Virus record (IMG/VR): IMGVR_UViG_3300019889_000009
Span: 1-64,000 of that record
Length of the DNA: 64,000 bases
Source: a virus
Direction: 5' to 3' (one strand)
In this document: one piece after another, positions 25,866 through 34,808 of the stretch
How positions within the stretch are numbered: the stretch's first letter is position 1
Layout of the letters: every line of letters starts with the position of its first letter
Program-made: the position numbers and the translations under genes
Notes under the pieces: model-generated
Seen by the model: only the letters and a program-made list of their open reading frames with translations
Told to the model about the DNA's origin: nothing
Database searches by the model: none

Positions 25866-26324
25866 ATGAATGACTCAATCCCAGCCACTGTTAGCGAGGC
25901 GCAGTACCGACTGCACTTAACGTGGCACCAAGTCGAAAGCTTGGTCGACAATATCAAGGTCGATCTTGACCACGTCAAAACGATCACCGCGGTATCCCGC
26001 GGCGGTCTGATACCTGCGGCGATCCTCGCGCACCGTCATGGCATCAGAGTTGTTGAACTCATTCACGCGAGGAGTTACGACGACTCCAACAAGCGCGGAG
26101 AATTGTTCGTGCATTATCAGCCATTGGTCTTGAGCGAACCGACCCTGATCATTGATGACATCTGCGATAGTGGGAATACGTTTCGTGCGATCAAGACGCA
26201 CGTCACGGGGCAGGTCTACACAATGGCTGCGCTCGTCGCAAAGGACGGGTGTGGCATGCTCGAGGAGTTTCAATACGGCGTTGAAGTGCCGTCAAACATA
26301 TGGGTGGTGTTTCCATGGGAGTAA
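25866..26324 (+). CDS. Purine phosphoribosyltransferase-like protein
   Basis: 152 residues from the ATG at 25866. The PRPP-binding motif LIIDDICDSGNTF is at about residues 94-106 and the ITAVSRGGLIPA loop at about 40, as in xanthine-guanine phosphoribosyltransferases. It would join a purine base to PRPP to make a nucleotide. Phages use such enzymes for base salvage; here a role in handling deazaguanine bases is conceivable but unproven. A GAGGGG ribosome site precedes it. Confidence 0.7.
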   Translation: MNDSIPATVSEAQYRLHLTWHQVESLVDNIKVDLDHVKTITAVSRGGLIPAAILAHRHGIRVVELIHARSYDDSNKRGELFVHYQPLVLSEPTLIIDDICDSGNTFRAIKTHVTGQVYTMAALVAKDGCGMLEEFQYGVEVPSNIWVVFPWE

Positions 26325-26329
26325 AGGGT

Positions 26330-27055
26330 ATGGAATTGCTTGATCGCTACAAACAATTGACGCTGGAGCAAAAACTGGCGTTGTTCATTACTGGGCCTGT
26401 TGACCCAGTGCCGGCAGACAGTCGGTGGGAGCTAGAGGAGATGCAAATGCAGCACTTCTGGCATACTCTCAGTCCGGATGAGCGTGTAGATGCGTTGCGA
26501 CGCGCGAAGGCGATGGTTGCAATGGTGAGTCGTGACATGGGTCGCCCAGTACTGCAGGAGTGGGCGATGCAATGCAGTCTCATGCAGCAGTCGGTGTTGA
26601 TGGGTATCGTTCGTGGTCCCGACGACACACCCAAATATCATCCCGTGAAGCCAGTACTTCGTTGGTACAGGCGCTGTCTCCTGTTATCGGCACTCGATGG
26701 TCAGGTGATTACCGATCCTTACGATTTGCGCGGGGGGTCGTTTACTGGACCGTCATTGTCTTTGACAAACCCCATGCTCAATGACTGGAAGAAAGAGATG
26801 TGGGCAAAGGTTGATGACTTCATGCAGCATATGGATCAGTACCCGATCCATTTCTGGTTACACATGATGCATGCGATTGAGATCATGGGCTACCATCATT
26901 CCGACCTCGACATTCGGGAGTGGTGGAATGCTTTGTATCAGCGCATGGTTCATGCGATGCATGTTTTTCCCGAGTCTCAGGAACAGTTAGATAAGCGACT
27001 GGGCGATACAAGAGAGGGTTGGGTTGAACGCTCTGACCCTGCGGTGACGAAGTGA
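26330..27055 (+). CDS. Unknown helical protein
   Basis: 241 residues from the ATG at 26330, chosen because GGAG lies nine bases upstream; an ATG at 26315 is the alternative. Rich in Trp, Met and His, with alternating helices, no membrane segment. It resembles no family I know. It overlaps the next gene by four bases. Confidence 0.5.
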   Translation: MELLDRYKQLTLEQKLALFITGPVDPVPADSRWELEEMQMQHFWHTLSPDERVDALRRAKAMVAMVSRDMGRPVLQEWAMQCSLMQQSVLMGIVRGPDDTPKYHPVKPVLRWYRRCLLLSALDGQVITDPYDLRGGSFTGPSLSLTNPMLNDWKKEMWAKVDDFMQHMDQYPIHFWLHMMHAIEIMGYHHSDLDIREWWNALYQRMVHAMHVFPESQEQLDKRLGDTREGWVERSDPAVTK

Positions 27056-27207
27056 GTGGCGATCAAAAAGATCCGTGGTGGATAAAGCTCATAGTCATGG
27101 GTTTGATCGCGGGCATTGTCGTGGTGCCAGTCATTGCGATTTGGACAGAAGAGTTTTGGCTTCTGACCATCACGGCAGTTTGTTTCCTGATCGTATATGC
27201 TGGGTGA
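27052..27207 (+). CDS. Small two-segment membrane protein
   Basis: 51 residues from a GTG in GTGA overlap with the previous stop. Two hydrophobic segments (about 12-30 and 36-50) separated by a short TEEF turn. Likely an inner-membrane micro-protein of an early operon. Too short for a functional call. Confidence 0.5.
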   Translation: MSGDQKDPWWIKLIVMGLIAGIVVVPVIAIWTEEFWLLTITAVCFLIVYAG

Positions 27208-27208
27208 C

Positions 27209-27403
27209 ATGATCTATATTCTTGCGACTACGGGGTCCATGCTGTTCGCGACGTATGGACCCTTTTCAATGACAATGCGCGAGTGCAATGCCCACGTCGA
27301 ATTGTGGGTCAAGCTGTACCAAGCCTATCCTCCTATCGGCAAGAGGGTCGGCAATACTTATCAATGCGTCAATTATCAAATCAAGAAGAGGGGTAAAGTA
27401 TGA
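27209..27403 (+). CDS. Small protein with hydrophobic N-terminus
   Basis: 64 residues from the ATG at 27209, directly after the previous stop; an ATG at 27197 would overlap it. The first 20 residues are hydrophobic and may be a signal or anchor. Two cysteines lie in the body. Its stop overlaps the next start as ATGA-like text. Confidence 0.45.
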   Translation: MIYILATTGSMLFATYGPFSMTMRECNAHVELWVKLYQAYPPIGKRVGNTYQCVNYQIKKRGKV

Positions 27404-28491
27404 TCACGTATTCTCCGCAAGTGACTAAAAAAGCAAACTTGTATATCGACAAATTGCGCGATCGTTGGATGGACAAGCCGGAGCGTTGGGATACCGAGGC
27501 ACTGCGCACAACATTGTGCGAACTGATCTACTCGTGCTGCGGTGACTGCGTGCCGTATGAGGGGGAACCAAAATTCGTACTCCTAGGTCGTGACCCACAA
27601 GCACCCGACCTGATCTTGGAGTGGGCCGAAACGAGACTGGCGATCGAACCAACAGCAACGGAGAAGTGTGAGTCAGCTCGATTGCGCGCGAACGAGATGC
27701 TGTTTTGGAAATCGCACGTCATGACGCTCGGTCTCGATTATGAAGCGTACCTTGAGCATCTCAACTCCCGCACGTCGCGCGTCAAGTGGGTGGTCACGAA
27801 CAGTGAGGGGGACAAGTTCGGTATTTGGGACGGGGGTCCGACGTGGTCCAAGAACATCGATCAGGCTTTGAAGTTCGCAGACCGCGAGTCCGCAGAGAAG
27901 TACTGCGCTGATGATGAAGACGCGTGGCGCGTCGTCGCGATCCCTGATCACACTCCCTTGACTGATGCACAACGCAAGACCGCAGCCGATGCAATCGCGG
28001 AGTATGTCGCGGAGTCGATCAAAACGATGCCCAAAGAACTGCGACGTGTCGCTGACACATTCCCCGACAATCACTGGGATCGCAACGTGCTCATGTTCAT
28101 GGCTGATTTGGTAGACCCTCCCGTCAACAGAGTGCTCAATTCACGGGAGCAAATTGCAGAAGCAATCGCTGACGTGGCCGATGCCGTTCTTACGCTCTCC
28201 ATACCCGAGGACGGTCCCAAAATGGTGTTGGTCGATGATACGGATCCTGTGATGGTGCTGCAGTTGTTTCGGGAGTTCGTCACGCGCAACGCGACGCAGT
28301 GGGTCATGGGTGCCGGGGATCATCATCACCCAATGTGGGAACTGGTCGCGACTGCGATCGAAAACGGGTCGGAGATACTGCCCGAGGCCGACCTGCATCG
28401 GGGCACTGCATACGCCTTCATCCAGCCGACAAACCGCAAGCCATGGTCTGAATTTGCGCAATCGCAGGAGCTCGATAACGGGGCAGTATGA
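27400..28491 (+). CDS. Large unknown early protein
   Basis: 363 residues. N-terminal half helical with cysteines (LIYSCCGDCVPYEG near residue 46). A WVVTNSEGDKFGIWDGG stretch near 131 looks like a small beta-domain. The remaining part is helical. No enzyme motif is recognised. The stop codon is part of a GCAGTATGATT motif, so a new transcription unit may start right after it. Confidence 0.5.
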   Translation: MITYSPQVTKKANLYIDKLRDRWMDKPERWDTEALRTTLCELIYSCCGDCVPYEGEPKFVLLGRDPQAPDLILEWAETRLAIEPTATEKCESARLRANEMLFWKSHVMTLGLDYEAYLEHLNSRTSRVKWVVTNSEGDKFGIWDGGPTWSKNIDQALKFADRESAEKYCADDEDAWRVVAIPDHTPLTDAQRKTAADAIAEYVAESIKTMPKELRRVADTFPDNHWDRNVLMFMADLVDPPVNRVLNSREQIAEAIADVADAVLTLSIPEDGPKMVLVDDTDPVMVLQLFREFVTRNATQWVMGAGDHHHPMWELVATAIENGSEILPEADLHRGTAYAFIQPTNRKPWSEFAQSQELDNGAV

Positions 28492-28493
28492 TT
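28483..28493 (+). promoter_or_regulatory. GCAGTATGATT motif, site 3
   Basis: Exact motif containing the stop codon of the gene ending at 28491. If TATGAT is a -10 box, transcription would start near 28499, giving a 25-base leader for the gene at 28524. No clear -35 box. Confidence 0.5.
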
Positions 28494-28523
28494 TGATATA
28501 AACGCGAACCCACGGGGAAACGA

Positions 28524-28886
28524 ATGTCAGATCCCACTGTTGATGAAATGAAGCACGCGATGGCTGAGCAACTCCTTGCTGAACGTCGCGCGCAATACAT
28601 GCAAGACCGAACCGAAGCGCTTGTCAACCTGACGGCCAAAGGTTGGAAAGTGTTTTGCCTTCGTTGGAATTTACCTCCTCCACCTAAAGGATGGTCAGAC
28701 CTTAGCGCGATGCTGGGTGCCATGCATAAGATCAGACTCCTTATGCCGGAGATCCCACCTGAAGAAAAATTGCGATCGGCTCAGTACTGCGTGTCGCACT
28801 TCATACAGCTGCCGCCCGGGCAGAAACTCAAGGATGGTGTTTTGACCGGGGCAACTTATGCTGTGGAACCCACACTCCCCGATTGA
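28524..28886 (+). CDS. Unknown protein
   Basis: 120 residues. Helical with a central proline-rich loop (WNLPPPPKGW). It begins after GGGGAAAC, a fair ribosome site, and overlaps the HNH gene by 29 bases. No family is recognised. Confidence 0.5.
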   Translation: MSDPTVDEMKHAMAEQLLAERRAQYMQDRTEALVNLTAKGWKVFCLRWNLPPPPKGWSDLSAMLGAMHKIRLLMPEIPPEEKLRSAQYCVSHFIQLPPGQKLKDGVLTGATYAVEPTLPD

Positions 28887-29337
28887 TGTACTAGACCCGA
28901 ACGAACTAGACTACCCCGACCAATATGAGCACCGCATCTACGGTAGTGCTGACTTGGAAATTTACGCGATCGTTGACTGGGTAGACTATTTGTATTTCAG
29001 TCGATGGCGTTGGTCGGTGCATTGCACACGTGGTAAGAAGAAGCTTTACCTGCGACGTGCGACCAACGAAATGATAGCACCCAGCAATGGGTGGTATACG
29101 AACCCCGAGACTGGGCGCTACGTTCGCAATCGGCCGCGCGTGCAACGTAACCTGTTTCTGCATCAAGCGATCATGGAGCGTACGGGCATACCCAAACCAA
29201 CACCTTCTCACAAGCTTGTCGATCATGGGGACCGCGACACGATGAACTGCAGACGTAATAATTTGAATTGGGCAACCACCACGATGAACCGCCACAACGA
29301 GTTAGTATACATCGAGAAGCACAGCAGTATGATTTAA
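28858..29337 (+). CDS. HNH homing-type endonuclease
   Basis: 159 residues. The C-terminal third holds the HNH core: FLHQAIM, a KLVDHGDRDTMNCRRNNL run and WATTTMNRHN, the usual H-N-N arrangement of phage-borne HNH nucleases. The N-terminal part is a basic beta-rich unit. Free-standing HNH genes often move by homing. Its end lies within a GCAGTATGATT motif. It overlaps the previous gene. Confidence 0.7.
   Translation: MLWNPHSPIDVLDPNELDYPDQYEHRIYGSADLEIYAIVDWVDYLYFSRWRWSVHCTRGKKKLYLRRATNEMIAPSNGWYTNPETGRYVRNRPRVQRNLFLHQAIMERTGIPKPTPSHKLVDHGDRDTMNCRRNNLNWATTTMNRHNELVYIEKHSSMI
29324..29334 (+). promoter_or_regulatory. GCAGTATGATT motif, site 4
   Basis: Exact motif at the end of the HNH gene. 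The distance from TATGAT to the ATG at 29339 is only five bases, so a transcript starting six bases downstream of the -10 box would begin at or beside the start codon, that is, a leaderless mRNA. Confidence 0.5.
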
Positions 29338-29338
29338 C

Positions 29339-29818
29339 ATGCGACAAGAACTACAAACGATCCTCACCCTCGTCCCCAAGCTCACACCCGCAGAGTGTGC
29401 GCAGGTGGCTTCTGCCATGAAGGCCGCAGGAGTGCTGGGCCCCGTCAAGGCCGTTGCGGACGAGGGGACCAGTGACGAATTATGGGTTCTGCAATCGATC
29501 ACCAAATGGATGCAGGATCGCGCTTTCGATCTGTCGGGTATAGAGCAGTTGAAAAAGACCGCAGGGTACAAATCGTTTCGGGAGAAAGTGCCGCCAGTCG
29601 TGTCTTACATCAGGCGCATCGGTAAGGATCGAAACACCCAACGCGCGTTTTTAAATATCGGGATTGAACTCCTGCATGAAGACCTGATCACCATCACCAT
29701 CGCTGCGACGTCGCGAACGATGATGCTTCACAGTCACCGCATTCCCGCGGTACTCAACCGTGCGTTCCCCGGGTACTTGCAAGCCGGGTTAATGCACATG
29801 ATCCTAAGGAAGAGATGA
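29339..29818 (+). CDS. Unknown protein, possibly leaderless
   Basis: 159 residues, helical, with conserved-looking middle (SIRRIGKDRNTQRAFLNIG-like). No Shine-Dalgarno lies before the ATG at 29339. The preceding motif may start transcription on this codon. No family is recognised. It is followed closely by a small beta-strand protein and QueE. Confidence 0.5.
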   Translation: MRQELQTILTLVPKLTPAECAQVASAMKAAGVLGPVKAVADEGTSDELWVLQSITKWMQDRAFDLSGIEQLKKTAGYKSFREKVPPVVSYIRRIGKDRNTQRAFLNIGIELLHEDLITITIAATSRTMMLHSHRIPAVLNRAFPGYLQAGLMHMILRKR

Positions 29819-29819
29819 T

Positions 29820-30029
29820 ATGGTTAACGCAATAGCAGATGTTCAAATTATCGATGACCCGGCCGAGATCAAAAAAGCAGACTCGCCAAAGGGCAAAGCG
29901 TTCTTGCGCATCAAGCTTGACGATGGCACTGTCGTCGACATGACTTTGACTCTTGCGGAGATGATCGGCGGAGTCGGCAAGGGAGCGCAGTTGCGTTTCG
30001 GTTACGTCGCGCAAACAAAAGGGCACTGA
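29820..30029 (+). CDS. Small unknown protein before queE
   Basis: 69 residues, AAGGAAGAG upstream. Two halves rich in Lys/Asp and Val/Leu strands (AFLRIKLDDGTVVDMTL) suggest a small beta-barrel fold. It is one base from QueE and could be an accessory of that enzyme or an independent factor. Confidence 0.5.
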   Translation: MVNAIADVQIIDDPAEIKKADSPKGKAFLRIKLDDGTVVDMTLTLAEMIGGVGKGAQLRFGYVAQTKGH

Positions 30030-30030
30030 C

Positions 30031-30747
30031 ATGTTCGGTAAGAACGAAATTACAAAACCATTCACGCATGAGGATGGCAGACTGCTGGTCAACGAGTTGT
30101 TCTACACAATACAGGGTGAGGGTCCCGACGCGGGTCGCCCTGCGATATTCCTGCGATTGTCGAAGTGCAACCTGCGGTGCTACTTTTGCGACACGCAGTT
30201 CGAAAAGGGAGAATGGATAACGGCACACTCGCTTATGGATCGGATTGGGCGCATGAGTGTGATCAATGGGTGCCCACTTGTCGTGATCACGGGGGGCGAA
30301 CCGCTCCTGCAAAACATCGTGCCATTGACCAGGTCATTGAACGAATGCGGGATATCAGTGTCGGTCGAGACTGCGGGCACCACGTACTACCCTGAACTTG
30401 TCGACGTGTTTTCGCCGGTGCGGGCGATCGCGGGTAACCTGATCGTGTGCAGTCCCAAGACTGGCAAAGTCAATTCTGATATTGAACCGCTGGTCGGAGC
30501 GTGGAAGTACATCATCAAGAGCGGGCATACGTCGGTGTTGGGGATACCCGACAAATCGACTCAATTGCCTGGTCAGGACGCTGCGATCTTCCTGCCGCGT
30601 GATCGCACGGTGCCGATATACGTGCAGGCGATGGATGAGTATGACGATGTGCTCAATGCAGGTAACCTGATCGAGGCCGCCGCCATCGCAATGAAGCATG
30701 GCTATCGGTTGTCGGTTCAGATACACAAGTTGGCGGACCTGCGCTGA
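30031..30747 (+). CDS. queE: 7-carboxy-7-deazaguanine synthase
   Basis: 238 residues. FYTIQGEGPDAG marks the substrate region and CNLRCYFC gives the radical-SAM cluster cysteines Cys46, Cys50 and Cys53 (CxxxCxxC). VVITGGEPLLQ and VSVETAGT follow as in the family. It converts 6-carboxy-tetrahydropterin to 7-carboxy-7-deazaguanine, step three of preQ0 synthesis. Other pathway members lie at 45-49 kb. It overlaps the helicase start by one base. Confidence 0.85.
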   Translation: MFGKNEITKPFTHEDGRLLVNELFYTIQGEGPDAGRPAIFLRLSKCNLRCYFCDTQFEKGEWITAHSLMDRIGRMSVINGCPLVVITGGEPLLQNIVPLTRSLNECGISVSVETAGTTYYPELVDVFSPVRAIAGNLIVCSPKTGKVNSDIEPLVGAWKYIIKSGHTSVLGIPDKSTQLPGQDAAIFLPRDRTVPIYVQAMDEYDDVLNAGNLIEAAAIAMKHGYRLSVQIHKLADLR

Positions 30748-32192
30748 TGGCTATCGAGCGTCTGAACTCCACACTGCAGGAAAACTTGATCACACTGCTC
30801 GGTTATAGTGAGACGGGTAAGATCGTCGCGAACATGCTTGACACTAATCTGATGGAAGGTGATTACCGCCTGATCGCGGAGCGGTGTATTGACTACTGGC
30901 ATCAATACAGTAAGTTCCCGGGAGATCACACCGCCGATCTCATGGCCGACATACTCGACGACAAGCACAACCGACGCACGAAGTCAGTTGCCCGCATACT
31001 CCGTCAAATGGTCCAGCTTGCCGATACGGTCAATACTGAATACGTGATGACGCAGTTGCGCATGTTCAGTCGAATGCAGAGGTTCAAGTCTGCGATCATT
31101 GAGTCGGCGGAGAAGATCAATTCGAACCAGCACATGGCAATCGAGGAGATCGAAGATATTTGGCATGGGTTGCTGCGTCACAACGAACGCGACTTCGACG
31201 CGGGTATGAAGCTCAATGAATATGCCCGCGTGCTTGCGAAGCTTGACCAGAAGGCGACTGAGTTCTCGTCGGGTGTTGAAGAATTAGATGCGCGCGGTGT
31301 GGTGCCAATGCGCGGTGCCATGTACCTGTTGCTGGGTGCTGCGGGCCGCGGTAAGACATGGGGGCTGGTTCATATCGGCAAGCACGCGATCACTGATCGC
31401 AAAAAAGTCGTCCACATCTCTTGCGAAATGGACGAGGAAGATGTGGGTCTGCGCTACTACATGAGTCTGTTCTCAGTACCGAAACGACTCGCTCCTGTTG
31501 AAATAACGACCATGACCATTGACCAAGAGAATCATTTAGAGGAGTTGGTGCGCAAGAAATTCAAACCCGCGTTTGCGTTTGATGAAAGCGCGATTGATGA
31601 AGAGTTGCGTTCGTACTCCGAGGCGTTCGGCAAGCGTTTTGATAACTTGCGCATCAAGCGTTACCCCCCGGGTCAATTGACCATTGGGATGATTGAAGCG
31701 TACCTTGATACTCTGGAGCAGGTCGAGGGCTTTATCCCGGACATGTTGATCGTCGATTACCCGGGCATCATGAAACTAGACCCAAAGAACATTCGTGGGA
31801 GTCTAGGGTATCTCGTGATGGAACTGCGTGGCCTGTTCGTGCGCCGCAATGTTGCGGGTGTCGTCGCGCATCAAGGGTCTAAGGAAGGGGAGAAGGCTGT
31901 AATGATGAAAGCAACGCATGTCGCAGAAGATTGGTCTGTCGTCGGTACTGCCGACGTCATTGTGACGTACTCCTGCACAGAGCGAGAGTTCAGATATGGG
32001 CTTGCGCGTTTGTTCGTTGCAAAGGCGCGATCGGAGGAGGATCGGTTCGCACTCCTGATCACGCAGTCATATAAAATCGGGCAATGGTGCTTGGAGTCTC
32101 ATTTCCTCGACAAGGGCTATCGCACGATGCTTGATGACTTCACGGCCGACGACGTGGACGCTGATGACGATGACGACTCCGAGGAGTCATAG
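30747..32192 (+). CDS. DnaB-type replicative helicase
   Basis: 481 residues. Walker A GAAGRGKTWGL at about 196-206, Walker B MLIVDYPG near 333, and a C-terminal RecA-like fold (VVGTADVIVTYSCTE) fit the DnaB/gp4 helicase core, ATP-driven unwinding ahead of the fork. The N-terminal 150 residues are helical and less similar to host DnaB. The C-terminus is a long acidic tail of Asp. A strong hairpin follows. Confidence 0.75.
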   Translation: MAIERLNSTLQENLITLLGYSETGKIVANMLDTNLMEGDYRLIAERCIDYWHQYSKFPGDHTADLMADILDDKHNRRTKSVARILRQMVQLADTVNTEYVMTQLRMFSRMQRFKSAIIESAEKINSNQHMAIEEIEDIWHGLLRHNERDFDAGMKLNEYARVLAKLDQKATEFSSGVEELDARGVVPMRGAMYLLLGAAGRGKTWGLVHIGKHAITDRKKVVHISCEMDEEDVGLRYYMSLFSVPKRLAPVEITTMTIDQENHLEELVRKKFKPAFAFDESAIDEELRSYSEAFGKRFDNLRIKRYPPGQLTIGMIEAYLDTLEQVEGFIPDMLIVDYPGIMKLDPKNIRGSLGYLVMELRGLFVRRNVAGVVAHQGSKEGEKAVMMKATHVAEDWSVVGTADVIVTYSCTEREFRYGLARLFVAKARSEEDRFALLITQSYKIGQWCLESHFLDKGYRTMLDDFTADDVDADDDDDSEES

Positions 32193-32204
32193 GGCAAAAA
32201 AAGA

Positions 32205-32223
32205 CCCCCGCAACGTGCGGGGG
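32205..32223. terminator. Bidirectional hairpin terminator
   Basis: CCCCCGCA pairs exactly with TGCGGGGG around an ACG loop. On the minus strand a T7 run follows, making a strong intrinsic terminator for the gene ending at 32254. On the plus strand it ends the helicase transcript less efficiently. Confidence 0.8.
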
Positions 32224-32253
32224 CTGTTAACTCAGTCTGGCGCTATGTCGTTT

Positions 32254-32568
32254 TTAAGCGCGGGCTTCGGTTGCCGTCGAGGGAGTCGCGCGTTCACGCT
32301 TCACAGGCTTCTTCGCACGTTTCGGTGCGGCGGCTTTCTTCACAACCTTCTTCGACGGTGCAGCTGCCTTGACGGCCTTTTTCGTGGCCTTGGCTTTCTT
32401 GACCTTGCCGGATTTCCACGACGAGATCCACGTGCGGGCCGTCGCTTCTTGCAGATCGAAACTCACTGCCTTTTTGATTGCGGCGTCCTTGCCTTTCGTA
32501 TCGAATACGCGATGCACCTCACCCTTGGGAGAGCCCGCGCGATGGTCCTTATATGCTTCTTTCGTCAT
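32254..32568 (-). CDS. Small basic protein, histone-like tail
   Basis: 104 residues, minus strand, ATG at 32568. The N-terminal 55 residues share a pattern with the protein at 37612: RAGS..., VFDTKG, then AAIKKAV and an E-TA-W helix, probably a small helix-turn-helix. The rest is a Lys/Ala/Pro-rich tail like histone H1 or bacterial nucleoid proteins. It may bind DNA or compact phage DNA. Its own promoter and terminator surround it. Confidence 0.55.
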   Translation of the reverse strand: MTKEAYKDHRAGSPKGEVHRVFDTKGKDAAIKKAVSFDLQEATARTWISSWKSGKVKKAKATKKAVKAAAPSKKVVKKAAAPKRAKKPVKRERATPSTATEARA

Positions 32569-32595
32569 GACCTCAGTCCTTCTGTTTTGCAGTTA

Positions 32596-32614
32596 TCGGA
32601 ACTGAATGTTCCGA
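32596..32614. promoter_or_regulatory. Operator-like inverted repeat
   Basis: TCGGAAC, a five-base TGAAT spacer, then GTTCCGA: a perfect seven-base inverted repeat just downstream of the predicted minus-strand -10 box, overlapping its start site. A place for a repressor. Confidence 0.5.
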
Positions 32615-32620
32615 GCCGTC

Positions 32621-32648
32621 ATATTAGACCCCTGATCAGGAGTTGCAA
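32621..32648 (-). promoter_or_regulatory. Minus-strand promoter candidate
   Basis: On the minus strand TTGCAA (32648-32643) and TAATAT (32626-32621) are 16 bases apart, upstream of the gene starting at 32568. The -35 box is only fair. Confidence 0.4.
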
Positions 32649-32711
32649 GGTTAAGGTTTTCTGTGTCGTTTGGCCGACATACTGTACCCATGTCGACGAG
32701 TTGTCATAACC

Positions 32712-34283
32712 ATGCTGAGCCCCCGCGCGATCAAAGCATTTGTTAAACGACCTCGAAAGGATTGGTCGACGTGGAAGCACATCTCGGATGCCGAGCTTGA
32801 ACGTCGCGCAGATAATCTGCCAGTGTTTCCCCCGATATGGGACCCCCTGAAGAAGCATCAAAAGACTTGTGTCGTGATCGGAGCGCGCAAGCGTCGTTTC
32901 GCATTCTTCAACGATACGGGCACTGGCAAGACTTACCTGTGCCTCGCGCTGATGGATTACTTCGATGAAGTTCAGGTGGCGGAGCAAAACCTCGTATTGG
33001 TGCCCAACATTTTGAACAAGTGGGAATGGCTGGACGAGGGGTTCAAGAAGCATGCTCCACACTTAAAGGCTGTCGTACTGACTGGGTCATCGAAACACAA
33101 ATGGCAACAGATCGAGGACAACCCCGACGCCAACGCATTCGTGGAAACCTATGCGGGCTTTGTTCGCATGCTGTGTCAATTGAAGTCGGTCAAAAAGAAA
33201 GGCAAGCCTGCGAAGAATAAATTGGTTCCAGATAAGAAGCTGGTCAGACGTATGGTCGATTTGTTCAAGGGAGTGTACTGCGACGAGTCAACGTTCCTGA
33301 AGAACCGCGCGAAGCTCCCATTCCGACTCGTCAATCAATTGAGCAAGACCGCAGAAACGTTTTTCATTTTGACTGCGACGCCGTTCGGTCGCAATGCCGA
33401 GGACTTGTGGTCGCAAATGATGCTCGTCGATCGTGGCGAGACTCTGGGCGAGACGCTTGGTCTATTCAGGGGAGCGTTCTATGACGCGAAGCCAAATTAT
33501 TGGGGCGGGTTTGAATACAAGTTCAAGAAGGATGGCAAGAAGCTGTTGTCGCATTTCTTAGACCATGGTTCGATCACATACCCCGCCGACGAAGCGGACT
33601 TGCCCAAGGTCTCGCGGATCCCACGTCACGTCTCCCTAGGCGAGACTGCGGAGGCGTACTACGAACGCGCAAAAGAACAGATCATGGCTGCGCAAGGTAA
33701 CTACAGTGAGATGAAAAACGCGTTCATGCGAATGCGTCAAATCAGTTCTGGGTTCATCGGCTATCGCGATGACGAAACGGGTCTCAAGGCAAAGTTCTCA
33801 TTCGACACAAACCCCAAGCTCGAACTCCTTGAGACAGTCATGTTGGAGATTGACCCTAAGTACAAGGTGATCGTGTTTCACGAGTTCCAATACAGTGCGA
33901 AGGTGATCTCCGAGATGCTCGGGGATATTGGCATTGGTCATGTCAACATTTATGGCGACGTCAAGGACCCGCGTGGTCTGCGCAATCAATGGCGCGACAA
34001 TCCGAAGAAGCAAGTGTTGGTCTTGTCGAACTCGTCGGGGGGCTACGGGCTTAACTTGCAGGCTGCGAAGTATGGGATCTATTACGAGTCACCGGTCGGT
34101 GCAATCTTGCGCAAGCAAACTGAAAAGCGTTTCGATCGCCAGTACTCCCTGCACAAAAAGATTTTCATGCTTGACTTGATCGTTCGCGGCACCGCTGATC
34201 AATCGATCTTAGACTTTCACGCTGAGGGTCGCTCCTTGTGGAAGGCGATATTGAACACGGGCCCGCAGTCGGTCTTTGATTGA
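32712..34283 (+). CDS. SNF2/DEAD-type helicase
   Basis: 523 residues from the ATG at 32712. Motif I NDTGTGKTYL near 68, motif II YCDEST near 190, motif III ILTATPF near 225, and the C-terminal LSNSSGGYGLNLQ plus QTEKRFDRQ motifs (V and VI) place it with superfamily 2 DEAD-like/SNF2 translocases. Phages use such proteins in recombination and replication restart (compare T4 UvsW). Its expression follows the divergent region with the operator-like repeat. A hairpin with a T-run lies 80 bases after the stop. Confidence 0.75.
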   Translation: MLSPRAIKAFVKRPRKDWSTWKHISDAELERRADNLPVFPPIWDPLKKHQKTCVVIGARKRRFAFFNDTGTGKTYLCLALMDYFDEVQVAEQNLVLVPNILNKWEWLDEGFKKHAPHLKAVVLTGSSKHKWQQIEDNPDANAFVETYAGFVRMLCQLKSVKKKGKPAKNKLVPDKKLVRRMVDLFKGVYCDESTFLKNRAKLPFRLVNQLSKTAETFFILTATPFGRNAEDLWSQMMLVDRGETLGETLGLFRGAFYDAKPNYWGGFEYKFKKDGKKLLSHFLDHGSITYPADEADLPKVSRIPRHVSLGETAEAYYERAKEQIMAAQGNYSEMKNAFMRMRQISSGFIGYRDDETGLKAKFSFDTNPKLELLETVMLEIDPKYKVIVFHEFQYSAKVISEMLGDIGIGHVNIYGDVKDPRGLRNQWRDNPKKQVLVLSNSSGGYGLNLQAAKYGIYYESPVGAILRKQTEKRFDRQYSLHKKIFMLDLIVRGTADQSILDFHAEGRSLWKAILNTGPQSVFD

Positions 34284-34365
34284 CGCGCGCATATGGTAGT
34301 TATGTGCGATAACCAGTTTGATCGATATCGTTCAAATTGTACATAATTGACGTCGAACGGATCCC

Positions 34366-34395
34366 AAAAGCCCTTGCAACAGTGGGGCCTTTTTT
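34366..34395 (+). terminator. Rho-independent terminator after helicase
   Basis: AAAAGCCC pairs with GGGCCTTTT with one bulged base, followed by TTTTT. It ends the SNF2-helicase transcript just before the next promoter. Confidence 0.65.
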
Positions 34396-34409
34396 CCACA
34401 GCCTCCAAT

Positions 34410-34438
34410 TTGACAACTGTAGCAGGGGTTACTATTAT
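34410..34438 (+). promoter_or_regulatory. Near-consensus sigma70 promoter
   Basis: TTGACA at 34410-34415, exactly 17 bases, then TATTAT at 34433-34438. This is the best -35/-10 pair in the window. Transcription starting near 34445 would run through all twelve hammerhead copies. Host-type boxes suggest early expression by the host polymerase. Confidence 0.75.
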
Positions 34439-34459
34439 ACAGGGGTTATCGATTGTACG

Positions 34460-34669
34460 TTATGGGACCCCCCGTCGTGATGACGCGATACTCCCCCGAC
34501 ATTCGATGAAAGGGACCGATCCGAGGCCTCGCGATGAAATGCGCGAAACAAACTCCTCGCATGATTGCAGCCCTTCACACGGACGAACGCGCAAGTGCCC
34601 ATCGTGGCCGACGCAGCGCAAGACTCCCGGTGCATGATCGCCGCAAGGGCAAAAGTATTCGATGGTCAA
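34460..34669 (-). CDS. Possible Cys-rich small protein
   Basis: 69 residues on the minus strand from a TTG. Cysteine spacing FCPCGDHAPG, then VLRCVGHDGH and RPCEG, looks like a zinc knuckle. There is no clear ribosome site, and it lies in the leader of the plus-strand operon, so it may be chance. Confidence 0.3.
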   Translation of the reverse strand: MTIEYFCPCGDHAPGVLRCVGHDGHLRVRPCEGLQSCEEFVSRISSRGLGSVPFIECRGSIASSRRGVP

Positions 34670-34808
34670 TACATCGATTTGGTTCCTGCGAGCGGCCGGA
34701 GCGTGGAGCTTGTGTAGACTCCCGACGAGGCGCGATCCATGTCATATGTTTTCTCCGAATAAAATTGCCCAAACCCATGTTGCGGGCTAGCGTGAATTGA
34801 CACGCAAC

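Noticed and set aside
34534-34800. Plus-strand reading frame in the ribozyme-operon leader.
   Set aside because: Arg/His/Ser-rich product without ribosome site and unlike the codon use of neighbours.
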